64,000 bases of DNA, taken from positions 310,001 through 374,000 of the forward strand of contig NZ_JABJVN010000002.1 of assembly GCF_013618475.1 (NCBI RefSeq). The letters are read 5' to 3'. The notes below the pieces were generated by a model. The model had not been told where the DNA came from. It was given only the letters and a program-made list of their open reading frames with translations, and made no database searches. How positions within the stretch are numbered: position 1 is the first letter of the stretch; every line of letters begins with the position of its first letter. The DNA is from Saccharibacillus deserti. Its GTDB lineage: Bacteria > Bacillota > Bacilli > Paenibacillales > Paenibacillaceae. A program made the translations under genes and the position numbers. This document shows positions 18,675-27,499 of this stretch, piece by piece.

Positions 18675-19454
18675 ATGGAAGAAGATCGATTGGTATTTTG
18701 GGGAACCGGGGACGCGATGGGCGTTCCGCGGGTCTACTGCGAATGCGGAGTATGTGAAGAAGCCCGGACGACAGGAGTCAATCGGAGGTTGCGTTCGCTG
18801 GTTGCGGTGGAGCAGGGAGACCGCCGGTTTCTGATCGACTGCGGTCCCGATTGGCGGATGCAGATGGAAGCCCGGGGCATCCGCACGGTAGATACGATTC
18901 TGGTCACTCATGCCCATTTCGATCATATCGGCGGGCTGCCGGAATGGGCGGACCAGTGCCGGTGGACCGGAACCAAAGGGGTTTTGTATGCGCCGCAGGA
19001 GGTGCTGGAATCGATCGGGGAACGTTATCCGTGGCTGAATCGGAATCTGGAGCTGCGCCCGGTAGAGCCGGGACTTGTGCTTGGAGGCTGGAAGATCTTC
19101 GGTTGGAGGGTCAATCACGGCCAGAACGGGTATTCCTATGCATATCGGCTTGAAAAAGAAAACTTCGCCTGGGTCTACTGTCCGGATTCGATCGGATTGG
19201 CCGACGAGGAAATGCAGCCGATGCGACAAGCCGATTTGCTGGTGCTGGGAACAAGCTTTGTCCAGGAAGACGCGGAGTATTCGACCCGTTCGGTATACGA
19301 TATGCGCGAAGCCGCCGAACTGATTGCAATAGTCGGTCCGGCCCGGACGCTGTACACGCATATGTCGCATGATGTCGATCTGAATCGGCTGCCGAAGCTG
19401 CCGGCGAATGTCTCGGCGGCGAAAACCGGTATTGCCGTGAAGCTGGAGCGGTGA
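18675..19454 (+). CDS. MBL-fold metallohydrolase, PhnP-like
   Basis: Beta-lactamase-fold metal-dependent hydrolase of 259 residues. The metal motif HAHFDH occupies residues 79-84. The N-terminal Cys cluster CECGVC (22-27) followed by NRRLRS is typical of PhnP-like phosphodiesterases, where it binds a structural zinc. PhnP acts on cyclic ribose phosphates in phosphonate breakdown, but no C-P lyase genes are near, so the substrate here is open. The ATG at 18675 has GGAAGGTGAG upstream; a TTG at 18603 in the same frame lies inside the promoter. Confidence 0.85.
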   Translation: MEEDRLVFWGTGDAMGVPRVYCECGVCEEARTTGVNRRLRSLVAVEQGDRRFLIDCGPDWRMQMEARGIRTVDTILVTHAHFDHIGGLPEWADQCRWTGTKGVLYAPQEVLESIGERYPWLNRNLELRPVEPGLVLGGWKIFGWRVNHGQNGYSYAYRLEKENFAWVYCPDSIGLADEEMQPMRQADLLVLGTSFVQEDAEYSTRSVYDMREAAELIAIVGPARTLYTHMSHDVDLNRLPKLPANVSAAKTGIAVKLER

Positions 19455-19535
19455 CCGGGTAACCCTGGATCGAGGCAGGCAGGAAGCAACAGTTTTCAAA
19501 TCTCAAAAACCGAACACATACGGAGGGATACGATC

Positions 19536-19838
19536 ATGACGCACGATGAACAGGAAGAACGCAGAGACCACCAATCGCCCGACCCTACGGATGACGAAAC
19601 GACCAACCTCAGAGACGACGGTTCGATGCAGGAACGCAAGGTCGAAGCGGAGACGTCGGAAGACGAACGTCCGGATGCCCATGCCGGCAACGTTCCGGGA
19701 CAAGTCGATCCGCGTATGGCCCAAGCGGCCGCGGAAATCAAGGAAGAGCATGCCGACGCCGAAGCGCCCGCCGCGATCGACGAACCCGGATTGGATCGTT
19801 TGAGCCGCGAACAGAAAGCGGAACATACGGATCAATAA
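19536..19838 (+). CDS. small acidic hydrophilic protein, unknown function
   Basis: A 100-residue protein that is almost wholly charged or polar (many Glu, Asp, Arg, Gln), with no hydrophobic core, probably intrinsically disordered. ACGGAGGG lies ~8 nt upstream of the ATG and a terminator follows. Composition recalls small stress or spore-associated proteins of Bacilli, but I see no specific family signature. Confidence 0.65.
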   Translation: MTHDEQEERRDHQSPDPTDDETTNLRDDGSMQERKVEAETSEDERPDAHAGNVPGQVDPRMAQAAAEIKEEHADAEAPAAIDEPGLDRLSREQKAEHTDQ

Positions 19839-19843
19839 AAGAT

Positions 19844-19911
19844 TGCCGGTCATCCTGACCGGCAGCGGCAATCGATTAAAAAGCCCAAAGCTCAAAAGCT
19901 TCGGGCTTTTT
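19844..19911 (+). terminator. double hairpin terminator
   Basis: A first hairpin GCCGGTC/GACCGGC (19844-19863) is followed by a classic terminator AAAAAGCCC..AGCT/AGCT..GGGCTTTTT (19878-19911). Confidence 0.88.
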
Positions 19912-20026
19912 GACGTGCGATTTGAAGAATCTTTGCAGAAAACGTTTCGCGGTTGTGCAGGAATAGGGTAAGCTATCAGGTAGGTGGATTCCCGATAACG
20001 GATAAGATTGGAGGCAATACCCGCAT

Positions 20027-21241
20027 ATGCAAAAAGAAACAGAAAGTAAGCCGCAGGCAAGCCACGCCCAGACCGGTTTTTCGGGTTGGATCCGATTCCT
20101 GGCAGTTCTGGTGAGCGCGGTCCTGCTGTTCCCGGGGACTTTGATGCTGCCCGGCAGCCGTGCCGCAGGGGCAGAAATTGCGGCGGGGACGACGATCGGA
20201 GCGGCCAAGCTGAAGTCGATCAGCCGGGTGTCGTTTTCGGTGCGTGACGACAAAAACAAGCCGTACACCGTATACGTTTTTTCGGACGACGAAGGGAAAA
20301 CCGTCGCTTCCAAGGACGAGACCTGGCCCGGCGCGCAGGAGGGCAGCGTCGTCTATTTCGGGACATACCGGGCCGCTCTGGTGAAACAGGGAGAACAAAC
20401 CGGAAAGGTCCAAAGCGTTCCGCTATCGCTCGAAAGCGTCAATAAAGCCCGTCAAGACAGTTTCAAGCTGCCCGGAAACGGCAAAGGCAGGCCCGATCTG
20501 CTGTTTCTGGGCGAGCCGAACGGCTCCGATACCGATACTTTTTCTCCGTATTTCATCGCGAACGGGGTGCTGCATTCGCTCGATTTCGTGGACGCGCAGG
20601 GAAAGAAGCAGGGCAAAAGCATCGCCGCCGCTCCGTACCGCGGCGTAAGAGGATTGGGTAACGGGCGGATTCAGACCCGGGTATACAGCAGGGCGGACTC
20701 ACGTTATTACTTCAGTACATATCAGCTCGATCTGCCGACGCTTAAGCTGCGGCGTGTCGACGACCTTTACCGGTATTCGGGAGAATGGCCGAATATCGCC
20801 GGAGCCCGGTACAACCTGGCTTCGCTGATGAACAGCGCGCGAAAGCATGTTCTGCCGTCCGATCCGCGGGTCAAGTTTGGCATGACGGCGGCGCAGGTCC
20901 GGTCTTTGAAAGGAACGCCCGAAAAGAAAAGAAGCGACGAATGGGATAACTATATCGGCTACGGAAACAGCTGGATCGGATTCGACAACAGCTGGGAAGA
21001 AGAGGTTCTGCCGGATCGGACGTTCGTTCAAACATTTGCGCTCGATTTGGCGACCAACGAAGAGGATACGTATATAACGCCGGAGCAGGTGCGGGAATGG
21101 CTGGGCAAACCGGACAGCGAATATGATAGTCCGGGCGAAGGCGGCTCCGGCTATCGAATCGGCTACGAATGGCAGGAAGGCTCGATCGTGTTCGATTACA
21201 AGGGCGACGGGGCGCCGATCGACAGAGTCACGATTTATTAA
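20027..21241 (+). CDS. exported protein of unknown function
   Basis: A 404-residue protein with an N-terminal signal-like hydrophobic stretch (FLAVLVSAVLLFPGTLML, residues ~25-42) followed by an AGAE-like cleavage region. The mature part is rich in aromatic and charged residues. Near the C-terminus FGMTAAQVRSLKGTP resembles the short helix-strand motif of SmpA/BLIP-like domains, suggesting a cell-envelope protein. GGAGG precedes the ATG. It stands alone between two terminators. I do not recognise the full-length family. Confidence 0.7.
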   Translation: MQKETESKPQASHAQTGFSGWIRFLAVLVSAVLLFPGTLMLPGSRAAGAEIAAGTTIGAAKLKSISRVSFSVRDDKNKPYTVYVFSDDEGKTVASKDETWPGAQEGSVVYFGTYRAALVKQGEQTGKVQSVPLSLESVNKARQDSFKLPGNGKGRPDLLFLGEPNGSDTDTFSPYFIANGVLHSLDFVDAQGKKQGKSIAAAPYRGVRGLGNGRIQTRVYSRADSRYYFSTYQLDLPTLKLRRVDDLYRYSGEWPNIAGARYNLASLMNSARKHVLPSDPRVKFGMTAAQVRSLKGTPEKKRSDEWDNYIGYGNSWIGFDNSWEEEVLPDRTFVQTFALDLATNEEDTYITPEQVREWLGKPDSEYDSPGEGGSGYRIGYEWQEGSIVFDYKGDGAPIDRVTIY

Positions 21242-21312
21242 GTGCGAATGAACAAGTCCGCGCTCCGGCTCTGCTGGATATGATGGGGATACGCAGGCCC
21301 GAAGCCGCGCAG

Positions 21313-21347
21313 AAAAGCCGGGAAGCGTCGCTTCCCGGCTTTTTTTG
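21313..21347. terminator. bidirectional terminator
   Basis: AAAAGCCGGGAAGC/GCTTCCCGGCTTTTTTT between the converging exported-protein and HAD genes. Confidence 0.93.
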
Positions 21348-21366
21348 GTTTGTCCCGAAGTCGGAT

Positions 21367-22167
21367 TTACCGGCCCATTACGAACTTGTCGATCACGACT
21401 TTGACGCCGTCGTCGTTATTGCCAAGCGTGATATAGTCGGCGATCGCTTTGAGCGGTTCGATGGCATTGCCCATGGCTACGCCGAGACCTGCGGCTTCGA
21501 GCATCTCGTGGTCGTTCCAGGAGTCGCCGATCGCGATCGTTTCTTCAAGCGTGCAGCCGAAGTAGTCGGCGAGGAAAGCAAGCGCATGGCCTTTGGTGCC
21601 TTCATGATGCATAATTTCGAGGAAATGCGGCTTGGACTTGGTGATATGCACCTGATCGCCAAGCAGTTCATGCAGTTTCGGAGCCAGTTCGTCGAGGAAG
21701 TCGGGATCGTCGATAATAAGCATTTTCGGCGTCGGCTGCGAGAACAATTTTTCGAAATCCGGCTCCAGGTAGAAGCGGGTATTGTTCAGCTGCGAATAAG
21801 CGATGAGCTTCTCGTTTTCTTCGCGCGCATACAGTTTGTCGTCGATATACGTTTGCAGATGCAGATTATGGTCCAGGCAGTATTTGCCCAGTTTCAAAGC
21901 CGCTTCGACCGGAACATGGCGCTCCAGCAGCACTTTGCCGTCGATCAGGTTTTTGACCAGTGCGCCCTGGTACGTAATGATCGGAACATTGAGTCCCGTT
22001 TGGGCGGCGAGCTGTTTGGCGGAAGCGTAAGCGCGGCCGGTAGCCAGCGTCACGACCACTCCGGCGGCAACCGCTTCTTCCAGCGCGGTCTGGGTCGCCG
22101 GCGTTACCTGTTTGTCGTCGTTAATCAGGGTGTCATCGATATCGATTGCAATCAATTTGTAAGTCAT
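21367..22167 (-). CDS. Cof-type HAD-superfamily phosphatase
   Basis: Cytosolic phosphatase of the HAD IIB (Cof/YidA) group, 266 residues. The nucleophile motif is DIDDTL with Asp9 and Asp11; motif II is TLATGRAY, and motif IV is IAIGDSWNDHEML followed by GVAMGNA. The cap domain lies between residues ~85 and 190. Members dephosphorylate sugar phosphates or cofactor phosphates with broad specificity. CAGGAGAG precedes the ATG. It is 42 bp downstream of the lipoate ligase gene on the same strand, so the two may be co-transcribed. Confidence 0.93.
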   Translation of the reverse strand: MTYKLIAIDIDDTLINDDKQVTPATQTALEEAVAAGVVVTLATGRAYASAKQLAAQTGLNVPIITYQGALVKNLIDGKVLLERHVPVEAALKLGKYCLDHNLHLQTYIDDKLYAREENEKLIAYSQLNNTRFYLEPDFEKLFSQPTPKMLIIDDPDFLDELAPKLHELLGDQVHITKSKPHFLEIMHHEGTKGHALAFLADYFGCTLEETIAIGDSWNDHEMLEAAGLGVAMGNAIEPLKAIADYITLGNNDDGVKVVIDKFVMGR

Positions 22168-22209
22168 GGTTTCTCTCCTGTCCGAATCTGTATGGGGTTC
22201 TGTCTGTAT

Positions 22210-23214
22210 TCAATCCTGCAGAAATACGAGTCCGACGAAATCTTCCGTTTCGATATTGCCGAAGTAATGTTTCAAATCGACGCCTTCGAGCGCCGCGCGG
22301 ATCTCCGATTCTTCGTAACGTTTGCCGCGCAGCAGAGCCGCCACTTCGGACGCGTCCCCCACGCCGAAGAAGTCGCCGAAAATGGTAATCTCTTCGATCC
22401 GCCCGTTTTTGACGTCCATGCGCAGATCGATGATGCCGACCGGGAATTTCTTGGCATGCTTGACGTTGTATTCCGGCGACTGGCCGTAGTTCCAATCCCA
22501 GTTCCGGTAGCGCTCTTCGGAAATCTCGTGGATCTTTTTCCAGTCTTCTTCGGTCAGTTTGTATTCGGGCACTTCATTCGGCTCCACTTTGAAAATATGG
22601 CGCAGAATATGGTCCCGGAACTCGTCCATCGTCAGCTTCTCGTTCATGAACTCCGAGATATTGGCGACGCGGCTGCGGACCGACTTGGTGCTTTTGGATT
22701 TGAACTTTTCGGGATTCGCTTTCAGCGCCGAATGCACGTTGTCCAGTTCGGAGTCGAACATGAGCGTCCCGTGGCTGAACATGCGCCCTCGCGTGGAGAA
22801 TTGGGCGTTGCCCGAAATTTTCTGTTCGCCGACCTGAAGATCGTTGCGGCCGGAGAGCTGGGCTTCGACGCCCATATCGCGCAGCGCTTCGGTCATCGGT
22901 TCGGTGAATTTGCGGAAATTGTGAAACGACTGGCCGTCGTCCTTCGTCAGGAAGCTGAAGTTCAGGTTGCCGAGATCGTGGTAGACCGCGCCGCCGCCGG
23001 ACAGCCGACGCACCACGTGAAGATGGTTTTCTTTGACGTACTCGGCGTTGATTTCTTCGACCGTATTCTGGTGCTTGCCGATAATGATCGACGGTTCGTT
23101 AATGTAGAACAGCAGATAGCTTTCGCCGTCCATCGGCAGATGACGCAGCACGAATTCTTCGATGGCCAGGTTGATCCGCGGATCGTGAATGCCCTGATTG
23201 TCGATAAAAAGCAT
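22210..23214 (-). CDS. lplJ: lipoate-protein ligase
   Basis: Activates lipoate with ATP and attaches it to E2 and H proteins in the cytoplasm. The 334-residue product has the family motifs RRLSGGGAVYHDLGNLNFSF, and the catalytic-lysine region NDLQVGEQKISGNAQ, plus the C-terminal accessory domain typical of LplA/LplJ. The ATG at 23214 has GGGAGG ~8 nt upstream. The frame stays open for another 167 codons upstream (to 23715), but that part is antisense to two small genes and has no SD, so it is not coding. Confidence 0.95.
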   Translation of the reverse strand: MLFIDNQGIHDPRINLAIEEFVLRHLPMDGESYLLFYINEPSIIIGKHQNTVEEINAEYVKENHLHVVRRLSGGGAVYHDLGNLNFSFLTKDDGQSFHNFRKFTEPMTEALRDMGVEAQLSGRNDLQVGEQKISGNAQFSTRGRMFSHGTLMFDSELDNVHSALKANPEKFKSKSTKSVRSRVANISEFMNEKLTMDEFRDHILRHIFKVEPNEVPEYKLTEEDWKKIHEISEERYRNWDWNYGQSPEYNVKHAKKFPVGIIDLRMDVKNGRIEEITIFGDFFGVGDASEVAALLRGKRYEESEIRAALEGVDLKHYFGNIETEDFVGLVFLQD

Positions 23215-23372
23215 GGTATGGCCTCCCGTTTCGATAAAAATTTCGCCGAAGCGAATGCGTAGAAGTGAATCCTTCGTTTTGACCTTTACTTTGCCTATCC
23301 CATTGTAAACCAAACAAATTGCCGAAGACCAGTCTTTGGGACCGATTGGCGCCGGGGAAAAGGACTTTTTTC

Positions 23373-23397
23373 GTTTGACGGAAGAGCGGACGGGTAA
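23373..23397 (+). promoter_or_regulatory. sigma-B-like promoter for the tandem small-protein genes
   Basis: GTTTGA, 13 nt, then GGGTAA matches the general-stress sigma-B pattern (GTTTAA, 12-15 nt, GGGTAT). It lies ~75 nt upstream of the first small gene and no competing sigma-A -10 is evident. Confidence 0.5.
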
Positions 23398-23472
23398 TAC
23401 ATAACTATCCCGACCCAACACCAATAAGCGAAGGACGCGCAAACCGTTCGTCGCAGCAGGAGGTTGAATACG

Positions 23473-23661
23473 ATGGATGACAAAGCCAAAAGCCTGCTGG
23501 ATCACAAGAAAGAACACGATCACAGCGGGGAACTGAAGCATTTTGTCGAGAATCAGGTCGAAACCGCGGATTCGGCGATACCCAGTCGGGTAGACGCCAC
23601 CAAGGACCAGCGGATGGATCAGCAGAACAGACTCAAAGACCAGCAAAATATGCGCAGATAA
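23473..23661 (+). CDS. small hydrophilic protein, first of two tandem paralogues
   Basis: A 62-residue polar protein with no hydrophobic core. AGGAGG (23458-23463) is 9 nt upstream of the ATG. It shares K/A-rich start, LLD.KK, GEL..FVENQVE and ATKDQ..DQQ...KDQ with the next gene, which begins 37 bp after its stop. Glu/Lys/Gln richness and the sigma-B-like promoter suggest a stress-induced, disordered protein; function unknown. Confidence 0.75.
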   Translation: MDDKAKSLLDHKKEHDHSGELKHFVENQVETADSAIPSRVDATKDQRMDQQNRLKDQQNMRR

Positions 23662-23698
23662 CGACATTCTACGAAATGCAGCCAGGAGGTTGAACAAC

Positions 23699-23923
23699 AT
23701 GGACGAAAAAGCCAAAGCACTGCTGGATCAGAAGAAAGCGAATGAACAAGGCGGCGAGCTGAAAAAGTTTGTGGAGAACCAAGTGGAAGGCAACGGCAGA
23801 AATGTTCCTTCGGATATCTCGGCGACCAAAGACCAGACGATCGACCAGCAGCATCATATGAAAGACCAGGAAAACCGGATGGCCAATCATACCGGCAGCC
23901 GGGGTGCCGATCCCAAAGTGTGA
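23699..23923 (+). CDS. small hydrophilic protein, second tandem paralogue
   Basis: A 74-residue paralogue of the preceding protein with the same block order (MDEKAKALLDQKK, GELKKFVENQVE, ATKDQTIDQQ) and a 12-residue longer tail (ANHTGSRGADPKV). AGGAGG precedes the ATG at the same 9-nt spacing as in its sister gene, so the duplication included the translation signal. A terminator follows. Confidence 0.75.
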   Translation: MDEKAKALLDQKKANEQGGELKKFVENQVEGNGRNVPSDISATKDQTIDQQHHMKDQENRMANHTGSRGADPKV

Positions 23924-23996
23924 GGCGGGATAGGAGCGGGCTATTTTCCGTCCCCGCGAACAGCAGAATCCGGAACGAACAGCAGTACCCCGAGCA

Positions 23997-24039
23997 AAGC
24001 TCCGGTTGTTCTCCTTAGGGAGACGCCGGGGCTTTTTTT
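23997..24039 (+). terminator. terminator after the tandem small genes
   Basis: AGCTCCGG/CCGGGGCT (with G-T pairs) capped by TCTCC/GGAGA, followed by seven Ts. Confidence 0.85.
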
Positions 24040-24048
24040 ACGGCCGCC

Positions 24049-24077
24049 TTGTCACGATCCGCCGCATCCCCTATAAT
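24049..24077 (+). promoter_or_regulatory. sigma-A promoter of the btu operon
   Basis: TTGTCA, 17 nt, TATAAT, placed about 25 nt before the riboswitch P1 stem. Confidence 0.8.
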
Positions 24078-24103
24078 CGGAAGGCGATAACTGAAGAAGT
24101 ACA

Positions 24104-24297
24104 GCTGCCGAGGTCCTGCCAGGCCCGCTCACGGAACACTTCCAAGCAGCGGAGTCTCGCAGGTTAAAAGGGAAGCCGGTGCAAATCCGGCACGGTCCCG
24201 CCACTGTAACACGGGAAGAATCCACGATGCCATTGCGAATACGCGAGAAGGCGGATTGCCGTTACCATCCCGTGAGTCAGGAGACCTGCCCGGCAGA
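24104..24297 (+). promoter_or_regulatory. cobalamin riboswitch
   Basis: Cis-acting RNA that binds adenosylcobalamin. The outer P1 stem is CTGCCG/CGGCAG (24105-24110 with 24291-24296). The conserved core AAGGGAAGCCGGTGCAAATC with CGGCACGGTCCCGCCACTGT is present, and the B12 box GAGTCAGGAGACCTGCC lies at 24274-24290. It precedes btuFCD, the expected target, and its downstream terminator and antiterminator indicate transcriptional control: ligand binding should favour termination. Confidence 0.95.
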
Positions 24298-24418
24298 CCG
24301 ATTGCAGGTCCCGTCTTCGAGGAAAAGACGCTCCGCGCACGTACGCCGAAATGGATTCGCCCCGCCCGCCGTTTTTTCGGTCAGGGCTACGGGGTTTCTT
24401 GGCGTGCGTTCCCGAAGC

Positions 24419-24455
24419 AGCCCTTTCCGCCGAACCGGCCGGATTGGGCTTTTTT
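24419..24455 (+). terminator. riboswitch expression-platform terminator
   Basis: AGCCC/GGGCT enclosing CCGCCG/CGGCCGG, followed by T6. An upstream AGGGCT (24383-24388) can pair with AGCCCT (24419-24424), forming the expected competing antiterminator. It ends ~50 nt before the btuF start. Confidence 0.75.
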
Positions 24456-24504
24456 GTACGGAGAAGCGGGATTGTGCCGAAGATCTATTCAAGGGGGAAG
24501 TATA

Positions 24505-25542
24505 ATGACAAACGAAACGAACGCTCACCAGACAAAGACTGCGGTATCCGCAGGTATCCGCAAAAGCCTGCTGACCGGCGCATGCGCGCTGCTGCTGGCA
24601 GTGGGCCTTGCCGCATGCGGCGGCCGCACGGCCGAAGCGCCGCATCCGGCGCCATCCGAGACGCAGGCCGGGCAGGAAGCGCCCGCTCCGGCACAGCCGA
24701 CGCAGGCGAGTGACGCCGCGGCGCAAACCGTATATCCGCTCAAGCTCCAGGATGCCACCGGAACGGAAGTGACATTCGACAAAGCTCCGTCGAAGATCGT
24801 GTCGCTGGCCCCGTCAGAAACGGAAACGCTGTTCGCTTTGGGACTGGACGCGCAGATCGTCGGCGTATCGGATAACGACGATTATCCGGAAGCGGCGAAA
24901 AGCAAACCCAAAATGGGCGGTTTCGAGCTGAATACCGAAGCGATCGTAGCGGCGCAGCCGGATATCGTCTTCGTCGCCGATCTGACCGATGACGCGACGG
25001 TCGAATCGCTGCGCGGATTGGGATTGACTGTATTCAAGTTCAACCCCGATACGTTGGAAGACGTCCTGCACGGCATCTCGGTGTACGGCGAGATTACAGA
25101 CCGCCAGGCCAAGGCCAAAGAAGTGACCGACAAGATGCGAGCGGAGATCGGGAAAGTTCGTACGGCAGCCGCTTCGATCGAAGACAAAGACCGGAAAACG
25201 GCTTATCTGGAGTTTTCGCCGGGTTGGACGGTCGGACGCGGCGAATTCATGAACGAGCTGATCGAAACGTCCGGAGCCGTCAATGCCGCCGCGGATACGG
25301 AAGGGTGGAGCGAAGTCGATTCGGAAGCGATTATCGCCGCCGATCCCGATGTCGTACTGTACAGCCAGCTGTCCGTCGATCCGAAGACGCTTAAGGAACG
25401 CAGCGGATGGAAGGGGATAACCGCGATCCGGGACAATCAATTGTTTGCGATAGACGACAACCTGGTGAGCCGTCCCGGTCCCCGTCTAACGGAAGGTCTG
25501 ATCGAGGTCTTTTACACGCTTTATCCGGATAAGCGGCAATGA
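24505..25542 (+). CDS. btuF: corrinoid ABC transporter substrate-binding lipoprotein
   Basis: Captures cobalamin or related corrinoids outside the cell. The 345-residue product has a lipoprotein signal (LLLAVGLAACGG), a Pro/Ala-rich linker and a class III periplasmic-binding fold (IVSLAPSETETLFALG, then QPDIVF). The ATG at 24505 is preceded by AAGGGGGAAG; the in-frame upstream ATG at 24256 lies inside the riboswitch. The corrinoid assignment rests on the riboswitch; the fold alone could also bind siderophores. Its stop overlaps the btuC start by 4 nt. Confidence 0.92.
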   Translation: MTNETNAHQTKTAVSAGIRKSLLTGACALLLAVGLAACGGRTAEAPHPAPSETQAGQEAPAPAQPTQASDAAAQTVYPLKLQDATGTEVTFDKAPSKIVSLAPSETETLFALGLDAQIVGVSDNDDYPEAAKSKPKMGGFELNTEAIVAAQPDIVFVADLTDDATVESLRGLGLTVFKFNPDTLEDVLHGISVYGEITDRQAKAKEVTDKMRAEIGKVRTAAASIEDKDRKTAYLEFSPGWTVGRGEFMNELIETSGAVNAAADTEGWSEVDSEAIIAADPDVVLYSQLSVDPKTLKERSGWKGITAIRDNQLFAIDDNLVSRPGPRLTEGLIEVFYTLYPDKRQ

Positions 25543-26582
25543 TTCGCAGGCTGGGCGGATACGGGGCGCTCGCTGTCGCCATGCTGCTCGTCAGCCTTGT
25601 GCTGACGCTGCGGATCGGATCGGTTAATCTGCCCGCCGGCCAGATCGCAGGCATTCTGCTGCACGGACTGCCCGGGATCGGGCAGGGGTTCCCGCAGACC
25701 TGGGACGACTCCGCGGCGCAGATCGTGCTGCGAGTCAGGCTGCCGCGCATCGTGCTTGCGATGCTTGTAGGCGCGGCGCTTGCGGTGGCGGGCGCCGCGT
25801 TCCAGGGCGTCCTGCGCAACCCGCTCGCCGATCCGTTCACTCTCGGCGTATCGTCGGGTTCTTCGCTTGGCGCGGCGCTTATTATCTTTTTTGGGCTGCG
25901 TACAGCCTGGATCGGGCAGTGGACGCTGCCGCTGACCGCATTCGCAACCGGTGCGATCACGCTGTTTGCGGTATTGGCGCTGGCAAGAGACCGGGGCAAA
26001 CTGCCGGTACACGGCTTGGTACTGGCCGGTGTCGTCATGCAGTCGTTTCTCGGCGCGGCGGTTACTTTTCTGTCCGCGCTGTCCGACCGCCCGGTGAATG
26101 AGATCCTGTTCTGGACGATGGGCAGCCTGAACCTGCGGGGCTGGAGCTATTCGGCCATTCTGCTGCCGTACGTGCTGCTCGGGGGTGCTTTTCTTTGGGC
26201 AAATGCGGGGGCAATGAACCTGTTTGCGCTCGGCGAGCGCCGGGCGGGACAGCTCGGGCTGAACACGGAGCGGACCAAGACCCGGGTGCTGCTGGTCGCG
26301 ACCCTGGTCGCGGCGGCCGCCGTATCGGTCTCGGGCGTCATCGGGTTTGTCGGACTCGTGGTTCCGCATATGATCCGGCTGATCGCCGGACCGGATTACC
26401 GGCTGCTGGTGCCGTTGTCCGCGCTGGGCGGTGCCCTATTCCTGATGTGGGCGGACACGCTGGCCCGCTCTTTGCTGGGGGGCGCGGAGATCCCGCTTGG
26501 CGTCGTTACGGCATTTGCCGGCGCGCCGTTCTTCGCGCTGCTTCTGCAGCGAAGCAAACGCGAGAAAGGAGCCGTGGAATGA
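25539..26582 (+). CDS. btuC: FecCD-type ABC transporter permease
   Basis: Membrane subunit of the corrinoid importer, 347 residues, about ten membrane helices. FecCD-family features include RLPRIVLAMLVGAALAVAGA near residues 67-86, NPLADPFTLGVSSGSSLGAA and GFVGLVVPHMIRL. It overlaps btuF by 4 nt and btuD by 4 nt (ATGA), indicating tight translational coupling. Confidence 0.94.
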   Translation: MIRRLGGYGALAVAMLLVSLVLTLRIGSVNLPAGQIAGILLHGLPGIGQGFPQTWDDSAAQIVLRVRLPRIVLAMLVGAALAVAGAAFQGVLRNPLADPFTLGVSSGSSLGAALIIFFGLRTAWIGQWTLPLTAFATGAITLFAVLALARDRGKLPVHGLVLAGVVMQSFLGAAVTFLSALSDRPVNEILFWTMGSLNLRGWSYSAILLPYVLLGGAFLWANAGAMNLFALGERRAGQLGLNTERTKTRVLLVATLVAAAAVSVSGVIGFVGLVVPHMIRLIAGPDYRLLVPLSALGGALFLMWADTLARSLLGGAEIPLGVVTAFAGAPFFALLLQRSKREKGAVE

Positions 26583-27499
26583 AGACCTGGCCGAAACTTC
26601 GGAACTTGAGAAATCGCGGCAGACAAGAAGCGGCCGAAATCCCCGGGCTGCAGGCAGACGGGGAAGACTCCCGTCCGGGAGAAGAGCCGCCCGCAATCGA
26701 GCTGCGCGGCGCCGCCTGTTTCTACGGCCGGCGGCAGGCCCTCCGCCCGCTTGACTGGACGGTCCGGCGCGGCGAGTTCTGGGCCGTGCTCGGTCCCAAC
26801 GGCAGCGGCAAGTCCAGCCTGCTGGCGCTGATCTCCGGCGCGGAACGCCCGTCGACCGGCGAGGTCCGGCTGGACGGCCGTCCGCTCGCGGATTACGGGC
26901 GCCGCGAACGGGCTCGGCGGCTGGCCGTGCTGCCGCAGGAAGGCCTGCCGCCGCTCGGCATTACGGTACGGGACGCGCTTGAAATGGGGCGCTTCCCGTA
27001 CCGGGACCGCTTCGGCCGCGATCGGGACGCCGCGGCCGCGCGGAAGCGGCTCGCCCGCATCGCCGGGCGGCTGGAGCTGACGGCGCTGCTTCCGCGCCGC
27101 CTGGATGAACTGAGCGGCGGACAGCGGCAGCGCGCCGCGCTCGGCCAGGTGATGGCGCAGCAGCCGGAGATCCTGCTGCTGGACGAGCCGACGGCTTATC
27201 TGGATATTTATTATCAGCTCGACGTCATGGAACTGGTAAGGGAATGGCGCGCGGAAGAGGGCCTGACGGTCGTGGCCGTGCTGCACGACCTGAATCTGGC
27301 CGCCCAGTATGCCGAGCGGATGCTGCTGCTGCAGGAAGGAACCGCAGCGGCCGAAGGCACGCCCGAAGAAGTGCTGACGCCGCAGGGAGTCGGCAGGCTG
27401 TTCGGCGTAGCCCCGCCGATCGTGGTGGAACGCGAAGAAATCGACGCGCCGCAGCTTCTGTTTCGCGCCGGCGGTTCGTCGCGGCCGGATTCTCGGTAA
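26579..27499 (+). CDS. btuD: ABC transporter ATP-binding protein of the corrinoid importer
   Basis: ATPase of 306 residues. It has Walker A GPNGSGKS (72-79), Q-loop LPQEG, signature LSGGQRQRAALGQ, Walker B ILLLDEPTAYLD and a switch His in VLHDLNLAAQYAERM, all typical of the FecE/BtuD group. The ATG at 26579 overlaps the btuC stop. A ~40-residue polar N-terminal extension precedes the ATPase domain, longer than in most BtuD. Codon third positions are especially GC-rich here. It is the last gene of the operon. Confidence 0.94.
   Translation: MKTWPKLRNLRNRGRQEAAEIPGLQADGEDSRPGEEPPAIELRGAACFYGRRQALRPLDWTVRRGEFWAVLGPNGSGKSSLLALISGAERPSTGEVRLDGRPLADYGRRERARRLAVLPQEGLPPLGITVRDALEMGRFPYRDRFGRDRDAAAARKRLARIAGRLELTALLPRRLDELSGGQRQRAALGQVMAQQPEILLLDEPTAYLDIYYQLDVMELVREWRAEEGLTVVAVLHDLNLAAQYAERMLLLQEGTAAAEGTPEEVLTPQGVGRLFGVAPPIVVEREEIDAPQLLFRAGGSSRPDSR

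Noticed and set aside
19442-19460. GGGTAA as a sigma-B -10 for the 100-residue acidic protein
   Set aside because: No GTTT-type -35 at proper spacing.
21169-23262. 697-codon plus-strand ORF
   Set aside because: Runs antisense through both the HAD phosphatase and lipoate ligase genes; composition is artefactual.
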